Source: Tritrichomonas musculus
Taxonomy: Eukaryota; Parabasalia; Tritrichomonadida; Tritrichomonadidae
Assembly: GCA_039105265.1 (NCBI GenBank)
Contig: JAPFFF010000012.1
Span: 1,302,001 to 1,366,000, forward strand
DNA length: 64,000 bases
Direction of reading: 5' to 3'
Part shown: in pieces, positions 30,201 through 40,117 of the stretch
Position numbering within the stretch: position 1 is the stretch's first letter
Layout: each line of letters begins with the position of its first letter
Position numbers and translations under genes: made by a program
The notes under the pieces: generated by a model
Seen by the model: only the letters and a program-made list of their open reading frames with translations
Told to the model about the DNA's origin: nothing
Databases searched by the model: none

Positions 30201-32806
30201 ACCCAACAACAAAGAGTGAATTCATCATTGATGCTATTCAAATTTTTGACTTCAAATTCAGACGAATGAGTGAACGGAATTGTCAACTTCGTTTCTTCTG
30301 TAGATTGCGTCAATAATGAAATAAAAGTGTCAATTGTCATATTATGAAACCATGGAAGATGGCGACCGTTAACAAGGCAAAACACAGAAATGTATCGTTG
30401 AACAACCGCAACAGACGAGCCACTATTAGAAATGTAGGAGAACAAATTAAGAATCTTTTGAACAAGAGTCCTTGATTCTTCGTCTTCTTCTTTCTCTCTG
30501 AATTTTTCAATGAGGTCGATCAAAATAATGTCAATTTCATCCTGATGGACCTTTATTGTGTTTTCTTTGCTGTGCTTGCAGAGAAGCTCGATGAAATCAA
30601 TTATGTCGGACAACAAAGGTGAATTAGTAAAGATTTGAATGAGAACACGAAGAGCTCTTGGCTGTTCAATATCGAAACTTTTTGAGGGGACGGCGGTTAC
30701 CGATCCAGCAGCCAATTGAACAAGGTGATCGAAAAACGGTTGAGGTGGATTATTTCCTACAACTCTCTGTATCGTCGTGGATATCGATATCGTTTCAATT
30801 GATTTTAATCGGTGCATTTTTGAATGATAAGTCAAAAAGCGAATCAAGGCAAGCAGGCATGCTTGGGCCGATTCGCAATCACAAAGATTTCTAAAGCCTG
30901 TGCAGAGACAAGGAATTGATTGTTCAAGCAGGTAGCACAAATTCTGATCTTTTTGAATGATCTCATTGATTCCATTCAAAACTTTGAGAAGTTTTGCTAC
31001 CCACTTCGCCTCTGACAGAAGATGTGAGGCTTGCTCGAGGACGTTTATGATGACAGTATTAAAAGCATTGTTTTCAGAGAGCATGTTATTCTGAACAAAC
31101 CGTGTAATTGTTTGGAAAATAAACGGTTGTAGTGGGATTTCAAAGATGAGAGGAATGTAAGCTTTCATAAATTTTTCATGCATGAAACAATGAATCAAAA
31201 TTTGCTTGTTTCTCAACAATTTTTCAATGAAATAAAAAATTGAGAATCGAGCTTCTCTTATGCATTTGATCTCGTATTCATCTAGACCAGTCATGTTCTC
31301 GTAATAAATGTTAGATTCCAGAAAAAGTGTGTAGCAAATTAGTACAAATTCTTTCGTCATAACCATTTTTTTAATATATGAAGAAAGACGATACAAAAGT
31401 TCTGAAAAAAGAAGAGGAAATCTTGAACTCCTGACAATAAATTTATAGAACTTCATTGTCGATTTGTGAAAGACAAAATTAATGACAGTGGATCGTAACG
31501 AGCTTATAATTGACCAATTTTTTCCTTTATTATGGGCTGTAAAGGCTGGATCAAAGACAACTTTATTGAAAAAAATATCAACTGGTATCGAATACTTGCA
31601 TGAATCATAAACATTGATAAGAAAAAGAATGGAAAAGGCAAATGCATCATACGAATTGTTAAATTCTCCTTTTTCTGATAATATTTGATTAAAGAAATTA
31701 ATTAGTTGGAATACTAAATCAGCTTTTCCTTTGAATCCAGATGATACAACAGATAATGTTTCTTTAAGTTTCGGGGAAATTAAATTTTCTAAAGGCTCTT
31801 CATCTGGAATTGTAATAGGCATAGTTTTCAGATCAATCGGAGAATTAAAATCAGAATCGTATTCTACTTGAAGTTCCTTTTGTGATTCATCTTTTGTTCT
31901 TATTGGCAGCATAACAAAATCTGATTCACCTGTGAATTCATCTGTCTTAGGTAAAATACTGTTTTCTTTGATTTGAGAAACAAAAAACATTAGAATCGAA
32001 GCTAAATAAGGAGCAGCAGAATCTGGCCCATATACATTGCACATTGTGGAAATTAGATCAATTATCAAATTATCTAAAATCGATGCTTTTTTGGAAATAA
32101 TTGGTGATAAAATATCAAATACAGTTTTTGGAAAATGTAAATGAAATTGTTTCAGTAAATTTAAAATGATTTGAATAAAATGATTCACAGTTTTTTCACT
32201 TGGCTGTGAATCAATAAGAATGTATGATGCTTTTACAATTATATCGAAAAATTGTGGCGGAATATTGGGAATTGAACGAACAACATCAAAAATGAGATCA
32301 ATTTTAGCGTCAAAATCATAATTATCAATGTTCTTGGACAAAATTAATATTAGTATATTGTACATGGATGAAATCGATATTGATTTAATATTTTGCTGCT
32401 GACAAGTTATACAAATCGCCATCAATGAATCAAATAATATATTCAAATGTTCAGCATTCGTAGCTTTTAAAGAATGAGCAACAATCCATGAAAGACAAGA
32501 AAAAAATATTATTGTAGAAGTAAGATTTGGTTCATTTTCTATAAAATTTTTGTCCTCAACAATTTGATTGAGAAAATCAGGTTTAAAAGGAAAATAAATA
32601 TTCGTTTTTGCGATGGCTTCAAAGCATGGTGTACCTTGATCAATCAAGTCTTTAACATTTTGGATTTGCTGCGAAGTAATGTTTTGTGGAAATAACACAT
32701 TAATTTCATCAATTAAATTTTTGGGTATATTGTTTGATGAAACTTTAGTAGTTATTGCCATTGAGAGAATCGTGTTTACTAAATCATTACTAGAGAGAAA
32801 AGACAT
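24236..32806 (-). CDS. BEACH-domain protein (LYST/neurobeachin type)
   Basis: 2856 residues, typical in size for the family. Residues 1-860 are alpha-helical (armadillo-like). A concanavalin-like lectin module lies at about 868-990 (FTLCCWVSS, then LNEWTLVSISF and LQVSVGGTFGD). More helical repeats reach about 1560, followed by a disordered part. A PH-like domain lies at about 1940-2060 (EIVKINKTYEEASFLL, then MSAIEIFTIDGLSYFVNFPN). The BEACH domain is at about 2080-2360 with its signature blocks: ISNFHYLMALNTYSGRSPND, QYPVFPWIISDY, FRDLSKPIGAL, WIDLIWGDKQRGEKA. A long Ser/Asn/Gln-rich insert (about 2420-2620) precedes a C-terminal WD-type propeller. BEACH proteins govern lysosome and vesicle fusion, fission and receptor traffic. 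No interruption is seen. It stands divergent from the gene-poor region. Confidence 0.93.
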   Translation of the reverse strand: MSFLSSNDLVNTILSMAITTKVSSNNIPKNLIDEINVLFPQNITSQQIQNVKDLIDQGTPCFEAIAKTNIYFPFKPDFLNQIVEDKNFIENEPNLTSTIIFFSCLSWIVAHSLKATNAEHLNILFDSLMAICITCQQQNIKSISISSMYNILILILSKNIDNYDFDAKIDLIFDVVRSIPNIPPQFFDIIVKASYILIDSQPSEKTVNHFIQIILNLLKQFHLHFPKTVFDILSPIISKKASILDNLIIDLISTMCNVYGPDSAAPYLASILMFFVSQIKENSILPKTDEFTGESDFVMLPIRTKDESQKELQVEYDSDFNSPIDLKTMPITIPDEEPLENLISPKLKETLSVVSSGFKGKADLVFQLINFFNQILSEKGEFNNSYDAFAFSILFLINVYDSCKYSIPVDIFFNKVVFDPAFTAHNKGKNWSIISSLRSTVINFVFHKSTMKFYKFIVRSSRFPLLFSELLYRLSSYIKKMVMTKEFVLICYTLFLESNIYYENMTGLDEYEIKCIREARFSIFYFIEKLLRNKQILIHCFMHEKFMKAYIPLIFEIPLQPFIFQTITRFVQNNMLSENNAFNTVIINVLEQASHLLSEAKWVAKLLKVLNGINEIIQKDQNLCYLLEQSIPCLCTGFRNLCDCESAQACLLALIRFLTYHSKMHRLKSIETISISTTIQRVVGNNPPQPFFDHLVQLAAGSVTAVPSKSFDIEQPRALRVLIQIFTNSPLLSDIIDFIELLCKHSKENTIKVHQDEIDIILIDLIEKFREKEEDEESRTLVQKILNLFSYISNSGSSVAVVQRYISVFCLVNGRHLPWFHNMTIDTFISLLTQSTEETKLTIPFTHSSEFEVKNLNSINDEFTLCCWVSSCCTAPKYSMQLISISDKKGQIKIYLKSKSIAIVLTDNNLSETRYPLALNEWTLVSISFQMIKKNEIENFKVTLYNNTRRVKEITIPYVKLQKSNLQVSVGGTFGDSSNDPETPSVFSQISLYPLLTIDDIKTLYQSGSSAGNLNLHPSFIFIPYEPFDTIMLNNLVPNSQILSLTEIPPLYPSSFADVFRKRVGIDLILPIFAQWGLKSIDGKEMNDLPQKSMTILRESLLRSEEAQRTFDEAHGIEIISFLLQSTKKKTINLSLYMHFFDIITNLSDKPLIEKVFTHILTNIQLWIEASGSDQLKIIRNWNKHLFPSYMSIAVKNRPFKWVLNVMRIYYYYKKCESDIQKPRPDQIDIKSIRKSLSLLIIQLANASFTSADLCYLICTILSCPEEEQQMDYLRILNALITKGKNSPVLKAHDSFNYIKILQYLANSRNINLSILSMLTLINAYRASYFHPLKSDTQIDIILHQMPSELVNRDFFENLLKMLTKNTPELFVLVSWMALNLGYNYVVNLYDELKPSPQYITSCSWCIWSIITMFKFNAAIVQKVSSFLIKCSITHFGQIYAFVELVGMVYKKSTDEMKSMILNEFYKILKESKDASDQVIKLYFTYARHYLFFRNQANQDDRMMMLMKDSPFADQVQVPPTVKQFDELVNELKHRPNLNSDGTERYSPDLANRAIQIIAPKKEEEIKEQNDEVVSTISVAASHINLPKLNVTFANAAVHAPQPNRRNLIRRNSIFTIQKQNAAPRRRGLVFNSISNKGRRAAHAFISSTLNALLGNDTVAIYNELIFHEIKYMFHIREGKYEAKDLDEYSINWLDKETAFDFLIMYSIKPFPEFESTVILIASYLLYQNPDLALKTISNLNIKKEELQNAFSYYDRNAIRTNNARLMKHFSEIDIWNHSNEFLDSFISQTDLDINYSYMTLTKQIKEYEDKNSRASNDTFNLLTPEYAGMANDSIADFNDALNQTNTISNKYWQQLWHNLSIERAPWNKSLPPNMLQQYHYRRDLSLCYSLFPPKMKINYKFDIHLEASLVRDTGDQKTGKSKTEELKEQLKTMYEQGSDAYSLFEISEESIKEKSNNNLTASKCIIELPCEIVKINKTYEEASFLLMEDSIVLTVHDKKSTVIKLNTIESIFPRTRYHHMSAIEIFTIDGLSYFVNFPNFSTAQVLKSFKSSHVKIHPCDFKASFQQSKMTEKWQRREISNFHYLMALNTYSGRSPNDISQYPVFPWIISDYDSKELDLTNPSVFRDLSKPIGALYEPRLEELKEKAAQLEQMEMTPYLFSSCFLCPLTVCLYMLRLEPYTTMHIDIQGGHFDVPSRVFSSVKTAFNLCNTTLNDYRELIPEFFTMHEFLVNNDRFDLGYSGDEKIDDVKLPSWANDSAIEFIYKNRKALESEYVSQNLNNWIDLIWGDKQRGEKAWQANNVFMREMYADIWDVTPLDDVNQRVNVEAILCNVGQVPPMLFDKPHPVPDPIQNRQPIPQIKAEFALPVSKGILAIELKENGKNISVYVIDSDFGFLTFSYDPLIASKCAQSSGMSTSCSIDQLALIANEAAPPASPSQSNANSNSNNNSNNGNANLPSSPQKVKVASLQTHSSMDLLKLSRNSDLVTSSEKSQVQLKRRPQAPTPGPLNGKQRSLGRDLAAIRQMNQSQAAANSAKILRSSTDFQKNQKPNGNAAASPQGGQNEGSQQMKKRFISLGSQSISSSSFDIFGSFINKNNSRGGGNSASNSSSNSAKLISSFTMFDSFDYAKENLHDIVRVNKNESVHRFKHRSEIKLIASDHKWTAVADRDSVVSLYFEKTLKFSIPLFSSSIKCLTISSTFHIAICGTRDGFLLFGSLNSGTVTKTINLNGMRPIKLLITPSWGFVAVYLIEVDKGKLNYYIKLYTINGDFIRSKKLDHPVHAWKAFHTFHDFDYILMANSEFEVFLFEAFYLNIGNSIYSSDKPISDLAYVKSANCVVLASDVGNLSFFTAKLPE

Positions 32807-33661
32807 GAGATGGTTTATAATAAGATAAATTTCTTTAAAAAATTTTCACAAGTTTTAAATTGATAATAAGATGATTTTTTTTTTATAAATGTAATTTTCT
32901 CGATAAATAAAATTAATGATGACTTATATTTTATTTTTATGTTATTATATAAAATATATATTTCTATTAAGAATTTTTATTTTAATGATAATCAATATGT
33001 ATTAATATAAAATTATTTTTTTTTATTTCTCTTTATTGCATTTTTTTTAACCTTTATTTTTGACTATTTCAAAAAGTTCCATGAAATTAAATGAATGTTT
33101 TTCAAATATATTTTTATATAAAGATTATTTCTTCATAAAAATGAACTAGACCAATTTATTTATATAGCTATAAATTAAAAATGCCAGTTGAATTTTTAAA
33201 ACATGCAAAATAAAAAATAAGCATTAAATTTTTTAGCATTTAAAATCAAAAATATAAATTAAGATCTTTTTATATAATGATAAACCCTAAAAAGTCAAAG
33301 AATATAATATAATTAACCCAATTTTTGAAGAAAAATTCAATTTTTTTTTTTTTTTTTTATGATGACTAACTTTTTATTCAAATATTAAAAACAAGTATTT
33401 TAAATACAAAAAGAGTGAAATTATCCTAAAATAAATTTTTATTGAATTTGATTTGATACCTTTTCAATTTTGAATTCAATCAAAAAATTTTTTGTTTAAA
33501 ATAAACAATTTTTTTAAAAATTCTTTCAGAGAAATTAATTAAAATATACTATATATACACCAATAATAGAAAAAAACGCAACTGTACATAATATTATTTA
33601 AAATGTATACCACTTTTTAAATGATTATATATTTCAATTTCAATTGATGCACACTTTTTTA

Positions 33662-33950
33662 TACAGTATAGTAAAAAAATATGAAAACGTAAAAATATTA
33701 TTCAAAAAGTTGGAAAACAAGCTTTTTCATAATAAACACTCAATTTTTTTGAGTAAATATTGTTTTATCGTCATTTGAAAAAGTAGCTTTTCCAGCTTTT
33801 TGAATTTTACGAAAAAGTTCGAAAATCCATTTTTTCAAATGACGATAAAAAGAATTAGCCAAGCAAATTTGGCCTTATTTCTTTGAAAAAGTGTATTTTC
33901 CAACTTTTTTAGTATTTTTTGACGATTTCATATTTTTTTACTATACTGTA
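33662..33950. mobile_element. MITE, Tc1/mariner type
   Basis: The ends read TA-CAGTATAGTAAAAAAATA at 33662 and its reverse complement, ending ACTATACTG-TA at 33950. CAGT termini plus a TA target duplication are the hallmark of Tc1/mariner elements. The arms stay complementary for about 65 bp, and inner arms (TTATCGTCATTTGAAAAA and its reverse complement) continue the fold, so the 285-bp element is nearly a full palindrome. It has no coding sequence. Confidence 0.75.
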
Positions 33951-34543
33951 TTATTTTTCCTTACAAAATTTCAAATGTGGTTTAAAACTTTGAATCTTTC
34001 AAATAAAAGTCAATCAATAATAATCATTTAAAAAGTTGTAAGTTGAACTTTTTCAGTTCTGAAAAACATGATTTTCCTATGTTAAAATGACCTCTCTTAA
34101 ATCAAGAATAAAGTGACCTCTCTTAAATACGAACTCATCCTTTGGATTTATCTAAATAATCAAAAAAAATTTAAGATTTAACCTTTGAATCATTATCATA
34201 TAAGATTTGGTGTATATCATGAGTATTTAAATTAGCTATTTTAAGCTTGTAAATTTGGTGAAATAAACGTTTTTTGGGTTTTAAAAATCACCAAATGTAA
34301 CCATATTATTGTCAAATAAATTTTTTTTGTATTTATTATTGTCATAAACCATTGAATTATTTGAAAGAGGAATTAAATGAGTTTTATCAAAAGTCATATT
34401 AATAATCGATAAGATTTTCTCAGTAAAAAAATGTTATTTTTTGAATATTACAAAATAATTGTATGATTTGTATAATATATCATATAAAATAATAATAAAA
34501 AGCTCATTTATATTGACGATGAAAAGCCAAATAACCGATTTCA

Positions 34544-34570
34544 CCAAAAGCCCAGGTCTTGGGCTTTTGG
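34544..34570. repeat. Hairpin with 11-bp perfect arms
   Basis: CCAAAAGCCCA at 34544-34554 and TGGGCTTTTGG at 34560-34570 are inverted copies around GGTCT. A related block (CACCAAGACCAGGTCTT) recurs near 35042. These could be the ends of a decayed element, but I could not define matching borders. Confidence 0.4.
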
Positions 34571-34788
34571 CGACAGCATTCAATTTTGAATAGTTTACAT
34601 ATATTTTGGAGATCACCAAAACGGTTTTTTTGGCGATGGTGATTTGTAAAGCTTTCAAAATATCATATATAAAATAAAAAAAAAAATAAGATATAAAATT
34701 ATAATAAAATCAATAAAAGCATTTTTTCAATTAAAAATAATTTTTTTTCATTTATATTTTAAATATATACCGATATAAAATGTATTTA

Positions 34789-34910
34789 AAATATTAATAG
34801 TATTTTTATTTTTATGAATATATATAGCCGAATAATAAATAATGCATTGAAATATTAATAGTATTTATATTTTTATGAATATATATAGCCGAGTAATTAA
34901 ATAAATTCAT
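34789..34910. repeat. 61-bp tandem duplication
   Basis: A unit starting AAATATTAATAGTATTT and including ATATATATAGCCGA occurs at 34789 and again at 34850, with few differences. Confidence 0.7.
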
Positions 34911-35133
34911 TGAATTTATTGAATGTTGATTCGTAAATTGAATTATTATTTAATCAAATATCATTTAATCATTTTATTTAATAATTCATAAGAAATAACT
35001 TTTTAAAAGATTTATTAAAATCGCCAAAAGACCAGAAAGAATCACCAAGACCAGGTCTTTTTTTTACATTTGGGTATATTTTACAAGCTTAGCTATTTTT
35101 TTTTTTTTTTTTTTTTTTTTCCTATATTTAAAG

Positions 35134-35298
35134 GGGGATAAATCAAAAACGCCTATTCAATTTTTTTCCAACTACTCAATTTTTCACTTTTTCTAAAGGC
35201 GTTTTTGATCAATATTTTTTAAAAAAATCAAAAACGCCACATTTGACCTTCTGCCAGGTAAAATTAAAAAACTCGTTTTTTCAAAAACGCCAGGTTTT
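35134..35298 (+). repeat. Left terminal inverted repeat of the 5-kb element
   Basis: 165 bp. The TCAAAAACGCC motif lies at 35143-35153, 35228-35238 and 35281-35291, and inverted at 35198-35208. Confidence 0.85.
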
Positions 35299-37569
35299 AA
35301 AAAAACAATTATAAATTTTAATGCAATTTAGAAAAATAAATTATTATGTTACCGGTATTTTTTTAAGATCATTTTTAATCTTTGGGAGAAATATTTTAAA
35401 AATTGGGAATAATCGACATATGATATAAAGATATTAGATTCAAAAAATAAATTATATCAAGTATAAATGATAATGTTTATTGAATATTACATGAAAATCA
35501 ACTAGACTGACTTTGAGTAAATTTTGAAGAAATTCATTTTAATGGGATATTATATCTTTTAAATGGAAAATATAAAAAAAGAAAATTTTGCAATATTTTG
35601 GTTATAATGAAGCTTGATTATCAAAATATTATAATAGAATTAAAAAAAGCGTATTTTGGAAATTATTTGAAATTTCCAAAAAATTGTTTCTTTTTAATAA
35701 ATTGTATATGATTGCGTTTTTATCAACATATAATATCGAATTCCAAGTGAAATATAGTTTTTTATATATTAAATTTTTTATATAAAATGGTTTTGTTTTT
35801 ATGTTTTATTTTTCATAATATAAATCTATTTTTAATTGTTTATTTTTTATTTATATTTATATTTATTTCCGGTAAAGTATTCATATTCATAATATATTAA
35901 GATATTAATACATTTTAATTTGAAAAGGTTATTTTTTTTATTAACAATATTTCAAAGAAAATTATGAATTAACAATTAAAGTATCATAAATTTGATATAG
36001 TAAGTATTAAATATAGTATAATATGTATATTTGTATAATATATTTTATAAAATAATTATAATATATATTAATACCTATATTAAATGTTATTTAATAAGAT
36101 ATTTTAATTTTATATTTTGAATTATTTTTGCCGCTAAAGTCAATCTACACATATTTGAGAAGGGAAAAATTGAGAAGATTCTGAGGAATAATTGTGGTTA
36201 TTCACAAGCATTGATACATAATAAAATTTAAATATCTCTAAATATGTTTTGAATAAGTTTTTTTTTTGATCAATAATACTTTTAAAACAGTATCATTAGA
36301 TTTTACAATAGGTTAAAAAATGAAAATACTTTTTTTTTTAGATGAAATAAGATGATTTTGTAAATATATAATTAATAAGGCTTTAATCCAAAATTATCAA
36401 TTTTATTTTCACTTATAATATATAATTACGCGAAAAATATTTTATTTATTAAAGAATTCATGAAATTTAAATGAAAATCCTTTGCTTTCCTTTATATAAA
36501 AAAGATTTACTTAACTTAATAAGATTATCAACTATATTTCTATGCAAATATTATTATCATTTATAATTTTATGAATTTAATTAGTTTTGAAAAGTTTGAA
36601 ATTACTATACATTTTTGATCTTCACATGATATTTGGTAAAACAACAGTTATGTAATATTATTCTCATATATATTCCTGTTAAAATGATATTATTCAGATA
36701 ATTGACTAAAATATATAATCATCTCGATAATTTGGATATATTGAAGATATATATTATAAATATAAATATTATTATTTATATATATGCCTAATATCAAATT
36801 AAAAAATAATAATAATATAATTTTTAATGAGAAATTTATGTTTTCATTCAAAAAATAAATTGAGAGCTTTATAAGATTGACCTAAAAATATAAATATATG
36901 AATATGTATATTATTTTAGCATAATTTAAACATATAATTGATATGTATCCAAACATATATATATATAATATATTTAAATTTTAAAATTTCAAAGGAGGAA
37001 CTAATAGAAAATACTATTTTATTACTTTTTTAAAACATTACATAAAAAATATATAATAAAATCATGAATCTCCATGTAAACAAAAAAAATAACTTAGTTT
37101 TGATTCATGTATATTCGTTCTATTGTACTTTCTTTTTTATATTAGCATAAATGAATGATATTCATGTCATTCTGAATATATATTACCTTAAATTTGAGAT
37201 ATGCAAACACTTTTTTTGTATTGATTCTTTATATTTCAACATGAAGAAGAAAAAACTGATGGTGACCAAAATAGTGCAAGTATGTTCATTATATATAATA
37301 TAGTTATGAATGTTATAAAGACTACAATTTAATTTTTTCCCATCATACTAATGAGCGAATTAAAAACTCTTTATATATACTTAAGGCATGCAAAAGGAAG
37401 ATATTTTTGGTATAATTGGAAGGGTAATTATTAGAAAGTACTTCTTGAGGGGTGAAATTATAAAAGATAAAAAAATTAAGCTATGGGCAATGGTTATGAT
37501 GTTGGTATTTGATTTTAAAGATATTGGGATTTTATGTATGAAATTGATAAGTATAGAAAAATACCGCCT

Positions 37570-37690
37570 AACAAGAATTAATAGCAATATGGGCTGAGGT
37601 TGCTATTTCCCCTAGCCTATACTTCTTTTCCACAAGTTCAGCTTCACGAATCTTATCTAAGAATACTCCAAAAGCTCACACTCCTTAAAA
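37570..37690 (-). pseudogene. Possible coding remnant inside the 5-kb element
   Basis: A GC-richer island. On the minus strand it reads open for about 35 codons (for example FLDKIREAELVEKK, YRLGEIATSAH). It looks protein-derived, with no start, and is flanked by an A-run. A second island at about 36128-36225 reads on the plus strand (KGKIEKILRNNCGYSQALI). Neither matches a family I know. They may be scraps of a transposase or of a captured host gene. Confidence 0.25.
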
Positions 37691-39952
37691 AAAAAAAAAA
37701 AAAAAAATGTTTTATAAAAAGTAGGCGCACAATTGAGGGATCTTTAAAAGTCATGAATATACAATATAATAAAAAATAGAATAATTTCTCAAACTAAAGT
37801 GTCAATTCGGACATTATTATCATGTATTTATCTAAAAGATTTTGTTGGAATATTAAGCATTAGTAGTATATACGAGTATCATTATGATGAATACCTTTGT
37901 TTATTTGATCTAAAAGCCAAGAAATGGAGATTATTGTAAGCTAGCAATACTAAATATATATCAAGAAGTCAGCAAAAGCATAAATATTTTATAAATTTCA
38001 ATGCTTTTCTTTTTGGAGGAAAAGAGATAATATGATTTTGAGATAGTAAGAGATTGCGCGCTTTGGACTTTTTTGCAGTTTGAACATTTTTAGAAGCTTA
38101 TTTAACCGGATTTCTCAAAAAGTAAATTGAATACAACAATAGATAAACTTTTTCAATACAAATTGCACTATATAACAGCCTATAAGCCAAAAATTCAAGC
38201 TTTAGTGAAATAATACATTATACATTTTATAAAAAGTATAATATATTCATTTATATATATATATATATTATTTTGTTATTTTATTTTATCAGAAATTCGT
38301 TTAATTTTTCTCAAAATATCTAAGTTTTTTTTTATTTTTTGGCTTTCACAAAAAATTGAGAATAATGTTTGAATATTTGTATACATATTGAAATTATAAA
38401 TCATGATTATCCTTATTTATGCTTAAAAATATCAATTTAAAGTTAGATTATAATTTTAGTAAACATGTTCATATATGATTATATTATTGAACCGCGAGAA
38501 CTCTTTTGACTTATTGATATAGCTGACTATTTTTCAATAAGACACTCATTTTTTTAAGGAAATTTTTATGAATAATATATATATTCATTAAAATCAAAAA
38601 TTTAACAAATAACTCGCTTTGCAGCAAAAAGACAGATATTTCAAAAAAATCATTTGCTTTTCGAAAAAAGTAAAAAACAAATATATCTCAAAAAATAAAT
38701 GTATTTATGTTTATATTTTTATAATTTATCCTTATTATAATATTTATATTTTAAATTTATATTTTAATCATTTCTTACTTTTCAATAAAGAAGGATAAAA
38801 TTATTTTTATATCAAATCAATCTTATACTACATTCAAAAAAATCAATGTGATTTCACAAAATTGTATTAAATTTGTTTATATTTTAACCTTTATTTATGT
38901 TTTGATTTTTCTTCTAGTTTTACTTTGGAAAATAGGTTATTCTCATGAAAAATACCAAGATAATGCTTTTTTATTGGGTTCCGAATATAATTCTAAACGT
39001 TTTTAAATGCGTTTAGATTTTTTTTTTACAATTCTACGAAATAAACATGTTTATCTATTTGGCATTTTATTAATATGCGCATTTACTATCTATTTTGCAT
39101 TATAATACGTTTAGTTTTTTGATCAAAAAATTTTAATATCGTTTAAAGTTATAAATTCTTAACAAATAATAAATCTTTATTTACCCCCTTCTTTAAAGGG
39201 TTTTACATTTCTAGTAATTTTTTATTGGTTTGGCTGAATAATTATCAAAAACTGAAAACACAAAATTTCATAAAGCAGTCATTATTTTTTTAATTTATGA
39301 AAAGCATATATTTAGAAAACAAATAATTCCTCATGTTATTTTGTGTAAAAAAAAAGATAATTCATAAAAAAAAAGATTTTATTTATTTCACAATTTTTCA
39401 ATGCATTCAATTTTTTTTCTATGAAAATAAAAACATTTTTATATCTTTAATTTCTCCAATAAAAGGCATAAGATATAAATAAATTACCAAAGTGCATCCA
39501 TTTGTTTAATATGCTTCATTAAGATCATTTATTATTGAAAATTTTTTTTATGAATTAAAAGTACCTATTTGAACATTTTCTACAAAATTTAATTTGCATA
39601 TTGATACTTATTTGAAAATATAACACACATATTCATTTAAAGAATAAATTAAATCTTCTTTTTCAAAATCTGATAATTATTTGATCCTTAATAATAATAT
39701 ATTTTATTTAAATTTTCGCTTTCATTGATTATATAAATAATATAAATGAAAAAATATATGTGAAAACATAAAAATAGAGGTTTTTTAAAAAGTCATATAT
39801 TTACTGATTTTGAGTTTTTGTTGAAAATAAACTAAAAAACACATTCATTTAAAATATAATTTTTATATATTAATTTCATTTTTTAATAATAGATATTTAT
39901 TTTTTTTAATGCAATAAAAATGTTCTAATTTTTATTTTTTTGAATGAAAATA

Positions 39953-40117
39953 AAAACCTGGCGTTTTTGAAAAAACGAGTTTTTTAATTTTACCTGGCAG
40001 AAGGTCAAATGTGGCGTTTTTGATTTTTTTAAAAAATATTGATCAAAAACGCCTTTAGAAAAAGTGAAAAATTGAGTAGTTGGAAAAAAATTGAATAGGC
40101 GTTTTTGATTTTTCCCC
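39953..40117 (-). repeat. Right terminal inverted repeat of the 5-kb element
   Basis: Reverse complement of 35134-35298, with about one difference close to the outer end. It is followed by the second copy of the 9-bp target duplication. Confidence 0.85.

Larger units (their letters stand above)
32807..35133. other. Gene-free AT-rich region with repeats
   Basis: No credible coding frame in 2.3 kb. It holds the TA-flanked MITE at 33664-33948, a doubled 15-bp motif (TGACCTCTCTTAAAT at 34088 and 34114), a hairpin at 34544-34570, a 61-bp tandem duplication at 34789-34910, and several copies of a CACCAAAA/TTTTGGYGAT motif between about 34,280 and 35,060. Runs of T occur at about 33340-33358 and 35098-35120. 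Confidence 0.7.
35134..40117. mobile_element. Mutator-like (MULE) non-autonomous element, 4984 bp
   Basis: Terminal inverted repeats of 165 bp (35134-35298 and 39953-40117) match at essentially every position; I see about one difference. They begin GGGGATAAATC on the left and GGGGAAAAATC on the right. The target duplication TATTTAAAG is exact on both sides (35125-35133 and 40118-40126). A 9-bp duplication with long inverted ends is the pattern of Mutator-like elements. Each arm carries four copies, in both orientations, of TCAAAAACGCC, probably binding sites. The interior is AT-rich without a transposase; two GC-richer patches (about 36128-36225 and 37570-37690) may be coding remnants. Near-identical arms imply a recent insertion moved by a transposase encoded elsewhere. 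Confidence 0.8.

Noticed and set aside
34434-34658. 74-codon minus-strand frame
   Set aside because: It spans a hairpin and repeat motifs in gene-free DNA.
37381-37597. 68-69 codon frames on both strands inside the 5-kb element
   Set aside because: Short, low-complexity, with no start context and no recognisable domain.
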